From the NCBI GenBank assembly GCA_027186245.1, contig CP114495.1:8920501-8984500 (forward strand): a DNA stretch of 64,000 nucleotides, read 5' to 3'. Within the stretch, counting starts at the first letter, position 1, and every line of letters begins with the position of its first letter. Made by a program: the position numbers and the translations under genes. A model generated the notes under the pieces. That model saw only the letters and a list, made by a program, of their open reading frames with translations. It was not told the DNA's origin and searched no databases. Origin of the DNA: Coriaria nepalensis. Taxonomy: Eukaryota > Streptophyta > Magnoliopsida > Cucurbitales > Coriariaceae. Of the stretch, positions 38,213 through 49,768 are shown piece by piece.

Positions 38213-38383
38213 AAGGTCATTGTCCATTTAACTGGATGGATAACTCGAACTCTTAAAAGAGAAATTGCAAAGGTCATTGTCCATTTAACTGGATGGATAA
38301 CTCGAACCCTTAAAAGAGAAATTGCAAAGGTCATTGTCCATTTAACTGGATGGATAACTCGAACCCTTAAAAGAGAAATTGCA
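38213..38383. repeat. 57-bp tandem repeat, three copies
   Basis: Three almost identical 57-bp units at 38213, 38270 and 38327. The length is a multiple of three, so a plus-strand frame reads KVIVHLTGWITRTLKREIA three times, but there is no sign that it is translated. The surroundings (38380-38680) repeat tcgatg / catcga words. Confidence 0.95.
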
Positions 38384-39246
38384 TCGTTGATCTTTTACAG
38401 ATTGATGGTTCGATGGATATTTTTGGGATCGAGTTATACATCGAGCTAAGTGGACAATGACATTTTTGGGTTCATTCGATGGTCCAAATGATTTTTAATC
38501 ACTATTTGAACCGTCGAGATTTTTAATTCCAAACAGTTTGAAGGCTTCTTAAGGCCATCGAGTCAAAAGATCGGACACTAAAAAACTTTATGTCCACTAT
38601 GCTCGGTGGCTCGATGTGTACATCGAAATGCATCGAGCCGTTGATCTCTGTTAATCGAACTCATAAATGGGTATATTTTTTCCAGTCTAGACAGAACAAA
38701 AACACGAAAATAAAAATAAATAACAATTCAAAATGATGATTCAACTTTTGAAAAAGTAATGAAAATAATGAATGCGTAAAAATGGAGCTCGATGCGCAAA
38801 GTTTGAGTGGAAGGGAGAAGAAGGAAGAAGGACGTTAGAGAGAGAGTTTGCCCAGGAATGAACGAAGCACGAATCAGAGTCTGGAAAGACAATGAAGAGT
38901 TTTCCTAGAAATGAAAGAAAATTGAAGTATGATTTTGTGCAAGAAACTATCATCGGTTGAAGAAGAAAACACCATTTTTACACCAAGAATGAAACTTAAC
39001 CGCTGTTGGGGATGAGAGTATTTTGGTAACTTCACCCTTTGTTAGTTTTTGAAAAGAAATAAAGAGAAAATGAACTATAAGTGTTAAGAAACCTTTTTTT
39101 AACCTTTTTTTGTTTTGATAACTTTTTTCACATTGCCATACAGCAAAGGGACCCTTTTGTTTTTGTAAATCGTCGTTTCATCCATACAGGAAAGAATGAA
39201 AAGGCTTCAGCCATTAAAGAAGCCACTATTTCAGCCATTTTTTCAG

Positions 39247-39420
39247 CGGTACCGAAAAGATTAAAAAGTTCAACCCAACAAAATCCAGAATCAAATTCTA
39301 AAAACAACCCCAAGTTCAATATCAAAATTCAAGAGAGTTCAAGAACAAAACATGTGAAATCCGATACTGATGATAAGCTGAATGTCCACGCTCTAACGCA
39401 TACAAACCACGTTCTCGTCT
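39247..39420 (-). pseudogene. 5' leader fragment of a single-Rab gene
   Basis: The sequence resembles the leader just upstream of the Rab genes at 58220 and 60379: aagttcaacccaacaaaatcc versus aaagttgaccccagcaaagatc, and the common words tcaaaattcaagagagttcaagaacaaaac and gatactgat. No Rab coding sequence follows on the minus strand. It is a relic of a further duplicate. Confidence 0.65.
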
Positions 39421-39559
39421 ACCGATTGCCACCGCTCTTCCTTTTATTTAGTTCTGGGAATAGATGCTTGAAAATAAGTAGTAGGTGTAGTTGCAAGAGT
39501 GCCTCGTTCATGCTTGAGTAGTGGGCTTGTGGAATGACGTGGGCTTGAAGCATGGTCTG

Positions 39560-40078
39560 GAATGACGTGTGGGTCTGGGGCTGAATTTATGTGAGTGAGG
39601 CTAGGAGCATGATTGGAATTATAAGACACTTGAGTGATGGTTGGGCCGGGCCGTGGTACCTGCGAGGAGAAAAGTTTGGCAATAAATATCTTGGAAGTTA
39701 TTTGATTGGGCTTGGATACTTACCTCATTGGACAAGCTTTATCAAATAGGCATGTGCAAAGAATGTCAAGACCCCAATCCAACCTGTGGCCCAAAAGAAT
39801 CATATTTGTCCGACGGATGCTAGCACACGCAATACCCAATCCGACATGTAGGCTCGGTTCCCGGATTTAAATTTTTAAACCTCTAATACCCGAACCCGCC
39901 CGCAATTATATATTTAATTTTAAATAATTTTTATTTACTTTAAATCTTAACCCTCCAATTTTAATCGGATGGCTGTTATTAATTATTGAAACCCTAATAT
40001 CTTCTCACAACCCTCCAATTTCAATCGAGTCTCGCCTCTCACTCTCTTAGCTTGCCTCTCACTCTCCATTAATTGCTA
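39560..40078. other. Stretch with hAT-like GC words
   Basis: Around 39750-39905 the repeated words aatccgac, cggttcccgg and cccgaacccgcccg resemble subterminal hAT sequence. Just right of it lies a hAT transposase scrap. Confidence 0.35.
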
Positions 40079-40247
40079 ATCATGAGGGTGAAACTATTGG
40101 GAAGTTACTGGAAGCATGTTTAGATGATTGGAGCATTAAAAAGGTTTTGACCATCACTGGTGATAATGTTACTAGTAATGATAGTGCTTTGAGATACTTG
40201 CAAAGAAGAACCAAAGATGGAAAAAAAAGGGGCTATTTGAGGAAATG
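40079..40247 (+). mobile_element. hAT transposase fragment
   Basis: The plus strand reads HEGETIGKLLEACLDDW, then KKVLTITGDNVTSNDSALRY, matching the middle region of plant hAT (RICESLEEPER-like) transposases. It ends at a stop after about 55 residues. The rest of the element is not visible. Confidence 0.8.
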
Positions 40248-40249
40248 AG

Positions 40250-41495
40250 ATGTTGGTGAAAGATGACGGGTTGAAAAGGAAGAGAAGGTTAGTTCTGGTG
40301 AGGTTTAATCAGGGCTTTGGGTTCAACGGCGGAGGAAGTGGCCGCGGCGGGGGTAAATACGACGGCACAACGGCTCGAGTTCTGGGTAATCTTGCTCTGG
40401 CTATTGGGTTAACCTATCTTTCAATGACAGGACAACTTGGTTGGATTTTGGATGCAATCGTCTCCATTTGGGTAAAATGTCTCTTTTACCCTCATTCTAT
40501 GTTCTTCAGAAAAATTTTCTGGATTACTTGTTGAAGTGCAAGATAGTTATTTAGTGCTTTATAATTTGGTTTGCATTTGGAGATGTGATGGAATTACAAT
40601 TACATATATACTTTATATCAGATTTGATATGATTATTTGATGTGATTATATTTTTACCCAGCTTGTAGCCGTGCTTATACCGATCGTAGGTGTGGGCGCA
40701 ACGAGAAATAGTTCAAGGCATTGTAAGTCTCTGCTTATGATTCACCAAACACTTCTAAAGTTTGAAAAATTAAGTAGTTGAAGAACTTGTAGGCCTTGTT
40801 TTGTATGTTTAGACGAGTTAATCCTGAGTTCTTGTTTTGTTTTGTATGCTTTTAGTGCCCGAATTGTGGAAACGATTTTCAGGTACTAAAGTAAGACCCT
40901 TTTGAAAACCTCTTACATATTGGGAACATTTAATGAATTCAAAAGAACGTCTCTGCTTTCTAATTTGTTGATTGATTTGGTTGATTTTGTGTTACATGTT
41001 TCTAGATCTTCTCTGAACGATGAATTGCAACTTTGCCCGTTTTGTACCCAACCTTTCTCCAGTAAATAAATGCTTGCTCTTCTGATAATCTTAGTCATGA
41101 AACTGTTATCAGCATGGTCATTACAAATTTAAGTGGAAAAACATTGTCATATATAAGCTTACAAGTTTGTCATTATTTTCTTTTAGCTCACAATCCTGAT
41201 TTGTTTACATTTTTTCGCTTAAAATCCAGTGGAAGGCGATAAGTTCGTGAAGGACTCTGTTACATTCTCCAACCAACTGATGACATTTGGACAAGCATTC
41301 AATGATTTCTATGGTTCAAACGAAGGTTGATACATGAAAGTAACCCATGCTCCTCTTTACTTGATTATAGTTGTACAGTTCTTCATATGATGTTTTCATC
41401 TTTTTTTCGTGACTCCGTGATTGATATATGGGAAAGGATTCTTCTAAAGGAGTGTTTGATGTGGAAGCTGAAGTTAAAGATGTGGAATGCGGTCT
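40250..41495 (+). pseudogene. Broken zinc-ribbon membrane-protein gene with introns
   Basis: Six exon-like pieces with intact splice borders: 40250-40471, 40662-40722, 40856-40882, 41006-41061, 41230-41325 and about 41437-41490. They encode a Gly-rich segment (FGFNGGGSGRGGGKYDGT), a hydrophobic stretch (LGNLALAIGLTYLSMTGQLG) and a second one begun in exon 2. Then come a two-Cys knuckle CPNCGNDFQ, a second knuckle CPFCTQPF, and an acidic end (VFDVEAEVKDVE). I believe this is a conserved plant, probably chloroplast, membrane protein with a zinc ribbon, but cannot name it. Exon 2 is 61 nt, not a multiple of three, with part of the hydrophobic segment missing, and no transit peptide precedes it. 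Introns are kept, so it is a genomic copy, not a retrocopy. Confidence 0.7.
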
Positions 41496-41499
41496 CTTT

Positions 41500-42018
41500 C
41501 TTGCAATCATTTTCGGGTCAGGTAAAAAACATTATGGAAAAATTTTGTGAAAAAATCTCCTGCTGTTCCTGTCGATGAACACTTTCATTTTTATTTTATT
41601 TTTTTGCCAATATCATTACTACCATTTAGATATTGCTAGAATGTAGATAATATTTCCGTGACCTTTTGTGAATTTACACTAGAAAATTACTCATCATTTC
41701 ATTCAGAGATGGTATTGTTATGTATACAGAGGTTGGGATACCTTCATGGACAAGGCACCCTGATCTGTAGGATAACGAGTTTCCGTTGGCGTTTTCAAGT
41801 ACAGGCATTAAATCTCTTACCATACCCTGAATTACTAGATCTCTTGTTACTTTTTTTTTTTTTTAAATTGGCCAAAAGATCTCTTGTTACTTAGTCAGTA
41901 CTTTTTTATGATGGAAATTACCCACATAACATATAGAAAGATTGATCGAATGATTATGAAAACAAGGGACAAAAACTTGAAGATATGTATATGATTCACA
42001 AGACGACTGATCCCCCAT
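41500..42018. other. Intergenic stretch
   Basis: No gene recognised. Confidence 0.4.
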
Positions 42019-43290
42019 CCCATGTATTCTTTATTTATTCACAATTCATATACAACTAAAGCTCCTTAACACAATATCATAATCCCTAAACTTGAAGATT
42101 AAAAGAATTGAATAATCTGTTTGAATTAGGCATGCCTTAATCTAATAACATCTTACCCTTTGGTTTCACCCTTTTTAAGCAGTTTGATTGTGAAGAAAAG
42201 CAGCTCGAACAGCTGCTAGAACGAGTTCTCTGTGCTCCCCAGTCTCTAATGGCGGCAATGGCATCGGGTCCGACTGATTTAAATAAATGTTTGCAGTGAA
42301 TGAAACAGGACCAACATTAACCGTAATGCCCGTTTCACTCATTTGTATATGGGTTGAACCAATCCCGCCTACTCCCACAACCGTGTTAGAACAAATCCCT
42401 TGTGCCTGAAAAATTGACTCATGTGAGGCCGATATTGCACCAATTGATGATGCTGATGATGTTGTTGTTGTGGGAAAAGATACTCGGACATTTCCCAGAC
42501 CCTCATGATTTGATGAGTGTTCTTTATCACTATCATTTCCTATGAGATTTGATTTCACTATCTTTACCCACAATCCTGATAATCCGTCACGTGCCCATGT
42601 TGCCAATGACTTCTCATCTTCACTACCCTCATTTTCGACCACCGTGAAACTCTGTTCCAATTGGATTTGATTTGAGTGACATCTTATAAGAGCACTTATC
42701 CCTTGTACAAGAAAACGTGCCGCCAAAATTCCCCGGGCTAATTCTCCTCCGTGCATGATGATCATCAATGCACGCTTGATAGGGTTCTCCCAGAAGGTGT
42801 ATGGTCGGAAGATAATAACAATTCTGAAACCTCCCAAAAGGTAATTAATTAAACTAATCAATTTCAGAATAAAACGCCTAAGCAGAAATCAGGGAGTGGT
42901 TCATTCATGAAGGTGCAAATACATGTCTAGGACATCACTTCATTCAGAAAAGAAATGGAAGAAGGAAAAAAAATTGAAAGGATGATCAGGAAATGCTAAT
43001 TTTGAATCTCTGACGTATGTCATAGTTAAAACTTATATAGTGTATGCCATGTGACAAGTTGTAATAGAGAGAGGAAATGACTAAAAGGAAAACCGCGTTA
43101 TTAATCAGGATTGTTCACCTTCTTAGTAGCTTCTAATGGTCAATATTGATGACTAAGGACCTGAGGTTATGAATTAGCAGGAGTCAATGGTCATGAACGT
43201 GTAAGCAATGCCAATTGGGCATAAGAAATTAAGCCGTTGAGTCTGGATATATATATTTTACAGTAAGTAATACGTGTCTTCTAGATATGG
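42019..43290. repeat. Duplicated gene segment, copy B (partner 36284-37560)
   Basis: See copy A. The 5' flanks share agtcaatggtcatgaacgtg (about 37474 and 43182), which contains an inverted W-box core. Confidence 0.9.
42175..42765 (-). CDS. GIG-motif protein, AVRxAFL-tail subfamily, copy B
   Basis: 196 residues from the ATG at 42765; as in copy A an upstream exon is likely. Compared with copy A it has HGGELARGILAARFL, closer to RHGYLPEGLAALGY of the 31653 gene, then LATWARDGLSGLWVKIVK, the motif VVGVGGIGSTHIQM ... VNVGPV and the tail HRELVLAAVRAAFL. Copies A and B are clearly recent duplicates. Both frames are open with mainly conservative differences, which suggests that both are still used. 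Confidence 0.74.
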   Translation of the reverse strand: MIIMHGGELARGILAARFLVQGISALIRCHSNQIQLEQSFTVVENEGSEDEKSLATWARDGLSGLWVKIVKSNLIGNDSDKEHSSNHEGLGNVRVSFPTTTTSSASSIGAISASHESIFQAQGICSNTVVGVGGIGSTHIQMSETGITVNVGPVSFTANIYLNQSDPMPLPPLETGEHRELVLAAVRAAFLHNQTA

Positions 43291-43828
43291 GCCACTCTTT
43301 ATTGTGCATTCATGAACATTCTGTTTATTTTGTTAAGGGCCGTTTCAATAATCTTTTGTACTTTAATCTGAGTTAGTTATTTTATCTTCAAAGGTTTTGT
43401 ATATAAACCATTTTTATGGGGCTGCTGAGTAATTAATGAAACCATTTCATTTCAAACGCGCATAAACTAACCGACAATAAGGATAAGAACACAAATTAAA
43501 ACTTCTGGATACCCTAATACATCAACTCACTGCTTGTTTCAACATCAAAAACAACAAAAACTAGAGCAAACATATAATAACGGATTCGAAATTGTAACCA
43601 AGCATCGCCCATCGGTTCTATTCCTGATACATAATTAAAAAAAATTTCGGGTTATTTTCTCACTACATCATTTTTATTATCAATTGATTTTAAAATAAAA
43701 ATCTCTCTATATATATATATATATTGTAAAAACCAAAAAAGAACAAAACATAACAAGTTTTTTTAAAACAAGATCATTGATAAGAATAAACTAAAAAAGC
43801 TCATAATTTATACATTAGTTGTAAGTTT

Positions 43829-43863
<35 letters not shown>

Positions 43864-44489
43864 TCGTTCCGCTTTTAAAGTTTATGGCTAATTATTAGTG
43901 GAATTATTCAAAGGATAAATAAAATCAAGTACTACTCTATCAAGGGACCGAACAAGTCAGCCTAAAGGTGGCGGATCTGGTTACCAGAGTAACCGAAATC
44001 AGACAGGTTTGTCTGGAAGGGGGTCCCAAATGGATGGGTCTGGTCAGATGGCCAGTCTCAATAGAGGGATTCGATCTTAGAATGACAATATCTGTTGTAG
44101 ATAGGCTGGTTATCCCAGTTGGATTTTGTTTCTGTTTTCTTTTGCGTCTACTTAATTTATTCAGAGGCTAAGCGTATGAACACGTTACTAAGTTGATGAA
44201 TGTGCTTATATTCATTTTTGTTGTTTATTATATTTGTGGTGTAGTGGTGATGTTTAGAATTCATACCTTGCTTGGCAAGAAATTTTATATTTTACATTTC
44301 AAAAATCAATTTTATTTTACCATAACAAAACATCATGTCAGAAGTTAAAATCTGATTTATAGTAATTTTTTTTAAAAGTCAGTTTAATATATTTGAGAAA
44401 CAGTGAAAATTATAAATTATGATTTTTGTATTTCAATTTTTTTGGACTGTTTTTTTAATGTTTTTTTTTTAATTCGGTTTCCAAAATTT
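43291..44489. other. Noncoding stretch with (AT)n runs
   Basis: (TA)n near 43708 and 43833-43860. At 43950-44165 a plus-strand segment has Gly/Ser/Gln-rich reading (for example NRNQTGLSGRGSQMDGSGQ) that could be retroelement gag, but it is not certain. Confidence 0.4.
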
Positions 44490-44990
44490 CTAACACAAAA
44501 AACATGTGAAAGACACATGAAAGAATTTGGTATTGCTATCACCCTCCACTGACCAATGTTCATGAGACTTCTGCTTCCAATAAACCTCATCCTTCAAGAT
44601 ACATTTATTATACTCATTGGAAGCATGATTTAACGAGTTAGCAACCTCCTGATCCCAATGAGATTGAAGCAAGTTATCAAACGCTGCAACTTTATCCTTC
44701 CAAGTATTAAGGTCAATGAAGACATTAACAAAAACTTTGAGCATTCCAATCTTTCAAAGCAGCCCGAGTCTGTTTAAGGTTAATACTCAACCTAACAAGC
44801 GGTGTATGATGAGAATTGCTCCAAGAATTCTTGACGGGCCCCATAAAACCTTCATGCGACATCCACGTACTTTGAAAACGAAAAGGCTTTGGACCATTAA
44901 AAACGAAAGAAGAAGACTTTACAACTAAAGGATAGTGATCCGAGTTAATTCTTTCAATTACCAGGATATATCTGCTGTAACAGAACTAGA
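44490..44990 (-). mobile_element. LINE remnant: end of endonuclease to start of RT
   Basis: The minus strand reads DHYPLVVKS, then PKPFRFQSTWMSHEGF, RLSINLKQTRAALKDWN, and, after a short frame change, KDEVYWKQKSHEHWSVEGDSNTKFFH. These are the blocks linking the endonuclease and RT domains of plant L1-type elements. Truncated and non-functional. Confidence 0.85.
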
Positions 44991-47073
44991 TGATTAGATA
45001 GTGACAGGAATTAATTGACCAACAGGAAAATCTCGTTATCAATTCGTACTAGTCTCACCTTCTTAGCAGCTTCTGGCCTGCAGGGTCGACCGGTCTACAT
45101 GAGTCACCTTTAGAATGCAAAGAAAACACGTGGACGTCATATAGGTTAAGCGAATCTATACTACATCTTGAGCATTAATTATTTTGAGTTAGTCATCAGG
45201 ATAGTTATCCAAACTTAAAGGCATACATTTATTCTAATTATAGGCATGGCTAATCTCCCACGCCTCTCACTAGAGCAGCCATGGTTCGATGAACAGAAAC
45301 AGTAATGCAAATTATTACATTTCTCTAAGTATTTCATTTATATTATAGTATCTTATATATGTAGGTTTAAATTATTACATTATTTTCGTAAAAAAGATTT
45401 TAAAGTTAAGAAAGAAAGTAACATGTCTACTGGCTATGCACGTTTTCCTTAAAAGTATTCACCAAAAGAAATAGCTGGCGGGCAGGGTGTTACACTACCT
45501 TTTTGCTCTAATATTAATTACTTTATTGGATCTGATTGTTTAAATATGTATCTGTACGATTATATTATTTTTAAAATTGTGCCCATATGAAATTTGTAAA
45601 AATTTCAGCTCAAAGATCGTTTTTGAAAATAACTTATTTTATAAAATAACTAAATTAATATTCACTCAAATGAGAGTATTATAATTTTTATTAATTGAGC
45701 TTAATATTAATTTAGCATTATGATTTTATAAAAATAGGCTATAAAATATGATTGAGTTAGGGAATATGTTTAAGAGCTCAATATAGTTATGTGATCAAAT
45801 TTCAATATGAACTTTAGCTCATCTATATTTTTATTAGATATGATGGTAATATAAGTTCAAGTGGAGTGATGACCCATAATAAAAGAACTCACTCGACACT
45901 TTTGTTTATTAAATAGATATCTTATCTTGTAACAATCTTAATGACTCGTTCTGAGAGCGTTTCTACAATTTCTAAAGTTTCATTGAGAGGAAAGTTTCAA
46001 AAGTTTCACCATTGAGATCGTTCCATCGATAGTGTTCACATGAACACTATGTGAACACTATAAAATTTTTGTAATTAAACAATCTAAAGTTTTGTAATTA
46101 ATGTGATTTATGGAAGTGAGGCCTCCACAAAATTTAGAAAATTTACTTTTATCTCTATAAAATTTAAATTTTATAAAATTTTGCCCCTAGATCCTTAAGA
46201 TATATAATTTAAAGTTGATGTTTCATGAATTATTTTTACATATGAATTTTATTTATTTAATTAAAGTTTTCAGAGTAGCATTTTTTATATTAAGGAATGG
46301 GGTATAATCCTAAATACATAAAATATCATCATATTTAGAAGATGTATTTAATTTTTTCAATCTTTTTTTTTTCCCTTCAATAACCAATCACAAAACTAAC
46401 ATATATATACATAATATAGAAGACATACAAATTTACATATTTTATTTATTTCTTGCGAAATAATTTGATAATAGATATTTACCGTACACCATACCGTAAG
46501 AGTTAAGGCCCTATTCTAAAATTCGCCTTAGGTCCCAATATCTATTGGGACCGCCTTAAAGTATGCAATAATCGATGATAAGTTTAGTTATGATTTATTT
46601 ATATATTTTTTTAATCAGTATTTTGAATCTAAAATAAATTATTATATATAGGCTTTATTAAATTTTCTAACAAAAGATAAAAATAATTCATGTTTGTAAA
46701 ATACACAATTAAGTATTGCTCGAATATTACTCGCACGGACGTGAAATTAGATTTTGTTTATAAACAAAAGAATGAACAAATGAATTCAAACGGACATTAA
46801 ATGAAATCTTTAATATAAGATTATTGATTATTATATGAACTATTTAAATAAGATTAATTTTCCCGGGTTGTTTTTTCAATATATCAAAAATTAACAGGGT
46901 TTTTATTTATTTATTAAAATCAAAATCATATCTTTTAAGAGAAAATAAAAATAACATTTCTAAATTAATGAGCAAATTGGGTCACAATAATGACAAGTCA
47001 AATTCAATGTTTGTAGATCATAATAATCTCAAAGAGTCATACAATTCCAAACAAATTTCCTGAATAAAAAAGT
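44991..47073. other. Long noncoding region
   Basis: AT-rich. At 45030-45080 is a scrap of the 5' flank of the 36468/42175 genes. From 46970 it becomes the 3' flank of the acidic GIG gene and resembles 61570-61660. No gene seen between. Confidence 0.5.
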
Positions 47074-48180
47074 TTAAGTACCACTGATATTCCCAAATGT
47101 GATAGTTGTAGTTGAATTAGTGTTCTGGACGGTTGACCGACCGATTCCTCCCATCCCAAACAGTATGGTCTTGCTCCCCCCACCAGATTCTCCTTTCTCT
47201 TCTTTCTTCCCTTTTCTTGCAGCTGGTTTATTACTACTACTTGGGACCTTTGATTTGCTTGGAGGTACTGTCTCAACATCATTCTGTTCCTCCTCTTCTT
47301 CTTCATCAACTTGCTGCTTCTGTTTTGAAGGTGAGGGTATTTTCTCCTTCTTCAGCTTCTTTTCCGGTGGAAGCTCGGTTTTCGTTGCATCGTTTTTGTC
47401 TTTGGCATTCAGCTCCTCGCGGTCTCTTTTGTAGCTTTTTGTGTTTTCATGCGATTTGGGAGCGTCGATCTCATCAGAGGATCCCGAGGTCACATAGCTT
47501 CATTAAAAAAGTAGAATATGAATCATTAACATATTGACGAAGACCCAAAAACATTATTAAATTATTAATCAGAACAACCATATAACGAACATTGTTTAGG
47601 TCTCATTCGCAATTCAAGTGAGTCATATTGCAACTCTAGTGCTCTTAAGGCCAGTTTGCTTTCAGCGTTTGAAGTGCTTAGTTTAACTCTAATTTTGTAT
47701 GTTCTTGTTGAAACTGTTAGATAAATATGTTGCATCAATTTAAACCCAATAATAATTCAATAATGTTTTGATGTTGTTATCTTATTGATTGGAATTACAA
47801 CTTCTCTTACTACTATCCCTTTTAAGTACCCGAGGAAACTTGCCGTTCAGACAAACAAGAAACTAAGATTAAACCGTCTCATAACATCAATTTTAACTGC
47901 AAGAGGGTAAACCCAGATCCAGTTCGACAACATACAAATTAAAGGTTATAATTATAACATAAATAACAAAAATATTAATTAACTATTAAGTCTATATCTA
48001 CGAGTACTTAATTCAGCATATTTTTCTTACTTAATTTTCCATTTTTACTGATTATAATTATAAATTTAAAGAAAAATAAATTCTGGTAAAAGGAAATAGA
48101 ACTTTATTATACCTGGAATCACTCATTTCTTCATCTTCTTCCTCTTCACTGTAATTGTAAGCTCTGTCGAGTTTTCCCAT
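47074..48180 (-). CDS. Acidic/lysine-rich protein with C-terminal GIG motif, copy A
   Basis: 163 residues from two exons: exon 1 48180-48113 (MGKLDRAYNYSEEEEDEEMSDS) and exon 2 47497-47074; intron gtataa to aatgaag, phase 2, which the paralogue at 61660-63000 supports exactly. The protein begins with an acidic tract, continues with charged, disordered sequence (PPEKKLKKEK, EEEEEEQNDVE, and KPAARKGKKEEKG, possibly a nuclear localisation signal) and ends with one clear GIG motif (ILFGMGGIGRSTV ... ITFGNI, residues 133-160). I know no family for it. The charged part would keep a sticky C-terminal motif soluble; that is inference. Confidence 0.82.
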
Positions 48181-48418
48181 TAGACCAGGTCGCAGTTATT
48201 ACAAGTGAATCGGAACATAATAATTGATATTTATTCGAACTCGATTGGGCGTGATTGTAAGAGAATACTTTATGTAAGGACAGTCAAATTGGATGGCCCT
48301 GATATCGCCACATCAGCATTTAAGCAAGGGCAGTCAAATAGTGAATACTTAATGTAAACGCGGTTCGGGTCCATTTCCAAGCTGCTTCGGAGTGATTAGT
48401 TTATCCCTCGTAAACGTG

Positions 48419-48430
48419 TTGACCAGTCAA
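48419..48430. promoter_or_regulatory. Palindromic W-box pair upstream of acidic GIG gene A
   Basis: TTGACCAGTCAA: two TTGAC cores facing each other, about 240 bp upstream of the ATG. The same arrangement (TTGACAAGTCAA) is kept at 63223-63234 upstream of the paralogue. W-boxes bind WRKY factors, which often act in defence; the role here is inferred. Confidence 0.5.
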
Positions 48431-48609
48431 ATTTGTACTTTAATGGACTCATAAATTGATTCAATGGATAGAAAAACTTTAGTATGCCAACATTACACTT
48501 CAAATCTTATTATATTATATTTTATAATAATAAAAAGAATATTTAAAATTATAATATAATTTAATATATCACGTGCTCTTATACTTTATACATATAATAA
48601 TAATAAAAA

Positions 48610-48796
48610 ATTGTTAGATGGTTCCAGAAACAGCTAAGCAGATCCCTAATAGTATAAATACATAATAAGGATAGTACTTGCCATACAAGTTCTCTTTATA
48701 ACTCTTTACAAAATACTGCATGGATTTATGACTTAAAAAGTATAAAATAGAAGACAGAATGAAGGTATGATAACATGGTCGTAAAATGCGTCCCAT
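48610..48796 (-). pseudogene. Relic of the MGC-type GIG gene
   Basis: It matches exon 1, the intron and the start of exon 2 of the gene at 49769-50256. The ATG at 48796 reads MGRILRPC instead of MGCISRL, the donor GG-gtaac has become G-ttatc, and exon 2 breaks off after CFW at about 48615. Confidence 0.75.
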
Positions 48797-49768
48797 ATTT
48801 TTCAGGGAACTGTCGGAGAAAGAGAGAAAAACTATGGGAAGGAGCTTCTTTGCTTTCACTCAAGAGATTATATATTATATATATTACGGTGCTAATTTTA
48901 TGTTTATTTTTTTTTTTAATAAATAATTTATCTATTTTAAAAAAATTATATAAGGTAAGGTATTCATCCCTCAAAAGGGAGGGTATCACTTATTAATAAA
49001 ATTATATTAACTTTTTGTAATATATTTAATATCACGAGTACACTAGATTTTGATTTCGTCTTGGTCCGAATCGATCGAAATTCGCGGCCTTGTGGTCGTC
49101 CAGTATGGTATGGACGGTGGAAAGAGACGGATTAGGACAAAAGAATGTGTTCAAAAGAGATTAGTAATGTGAAAGCATTATTTAAATGTCTATTCCTGTG
49201 ACAAAACCATACATGTATGCATATCAAATTCTGGACCTTGTTCATATATAGGGGATGTACTGTAAGTTTATGATCCTGATCATGGGGACGGGCATGTGAT
49301 ATTACTGAATTTATATTATGTATCAAAATTAATATTTTGGAAATATTAAATACAAAATTAATGTATTCGGTATGCTTAATTTTATCGGTCATCTATATTA
49401 CTTTTTAAGTAAAGATTAAGAGTTCGAATCATAAAAAATATTTTCGGATTCGAAACTTGATATAGCAACTAGATATTACTTTCAAAAATTTTTAAAAAAA
49501 ATACAAAACTAACCTCTGTAAAAATTGAGAGATGAAAACAAACAAACAACAAAAATCTAGTAGCGAAAATGAGGAAATAATATATATATATAACTTAATC
49601 AAAGAAAAATGCGAAGAGTTTCATACATAAACAAACAACTCTATAAATTTTTATCAATTCCTCTATTTCATTCAAAGAAAATAGTGGGGAGATGGAAAAA
49701 AAAAATACTAAACATAGACAAAATAACTAAGCATATCAGAAATCCATATACAGCTAGAAAACTAAAAC

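Noticed and set aside
45075..45094. Cluster of restriction-site words (cctgcagg, gtcgac, accggt) resembling a cloning polylinker
   Set aside because: Flanking sequence is a natural scrap of the 5' flank of the 36.5/42.2-kb genes and no vector sequence follows; likely chance.
47099..47434. Long open frames on the strand opposite the acidic GIG genes (also 61685-62026)
   Set aside because: Shadows of the Glu/Lys/Pro-rich coding strand; composition mirrors it and no independent support exists.
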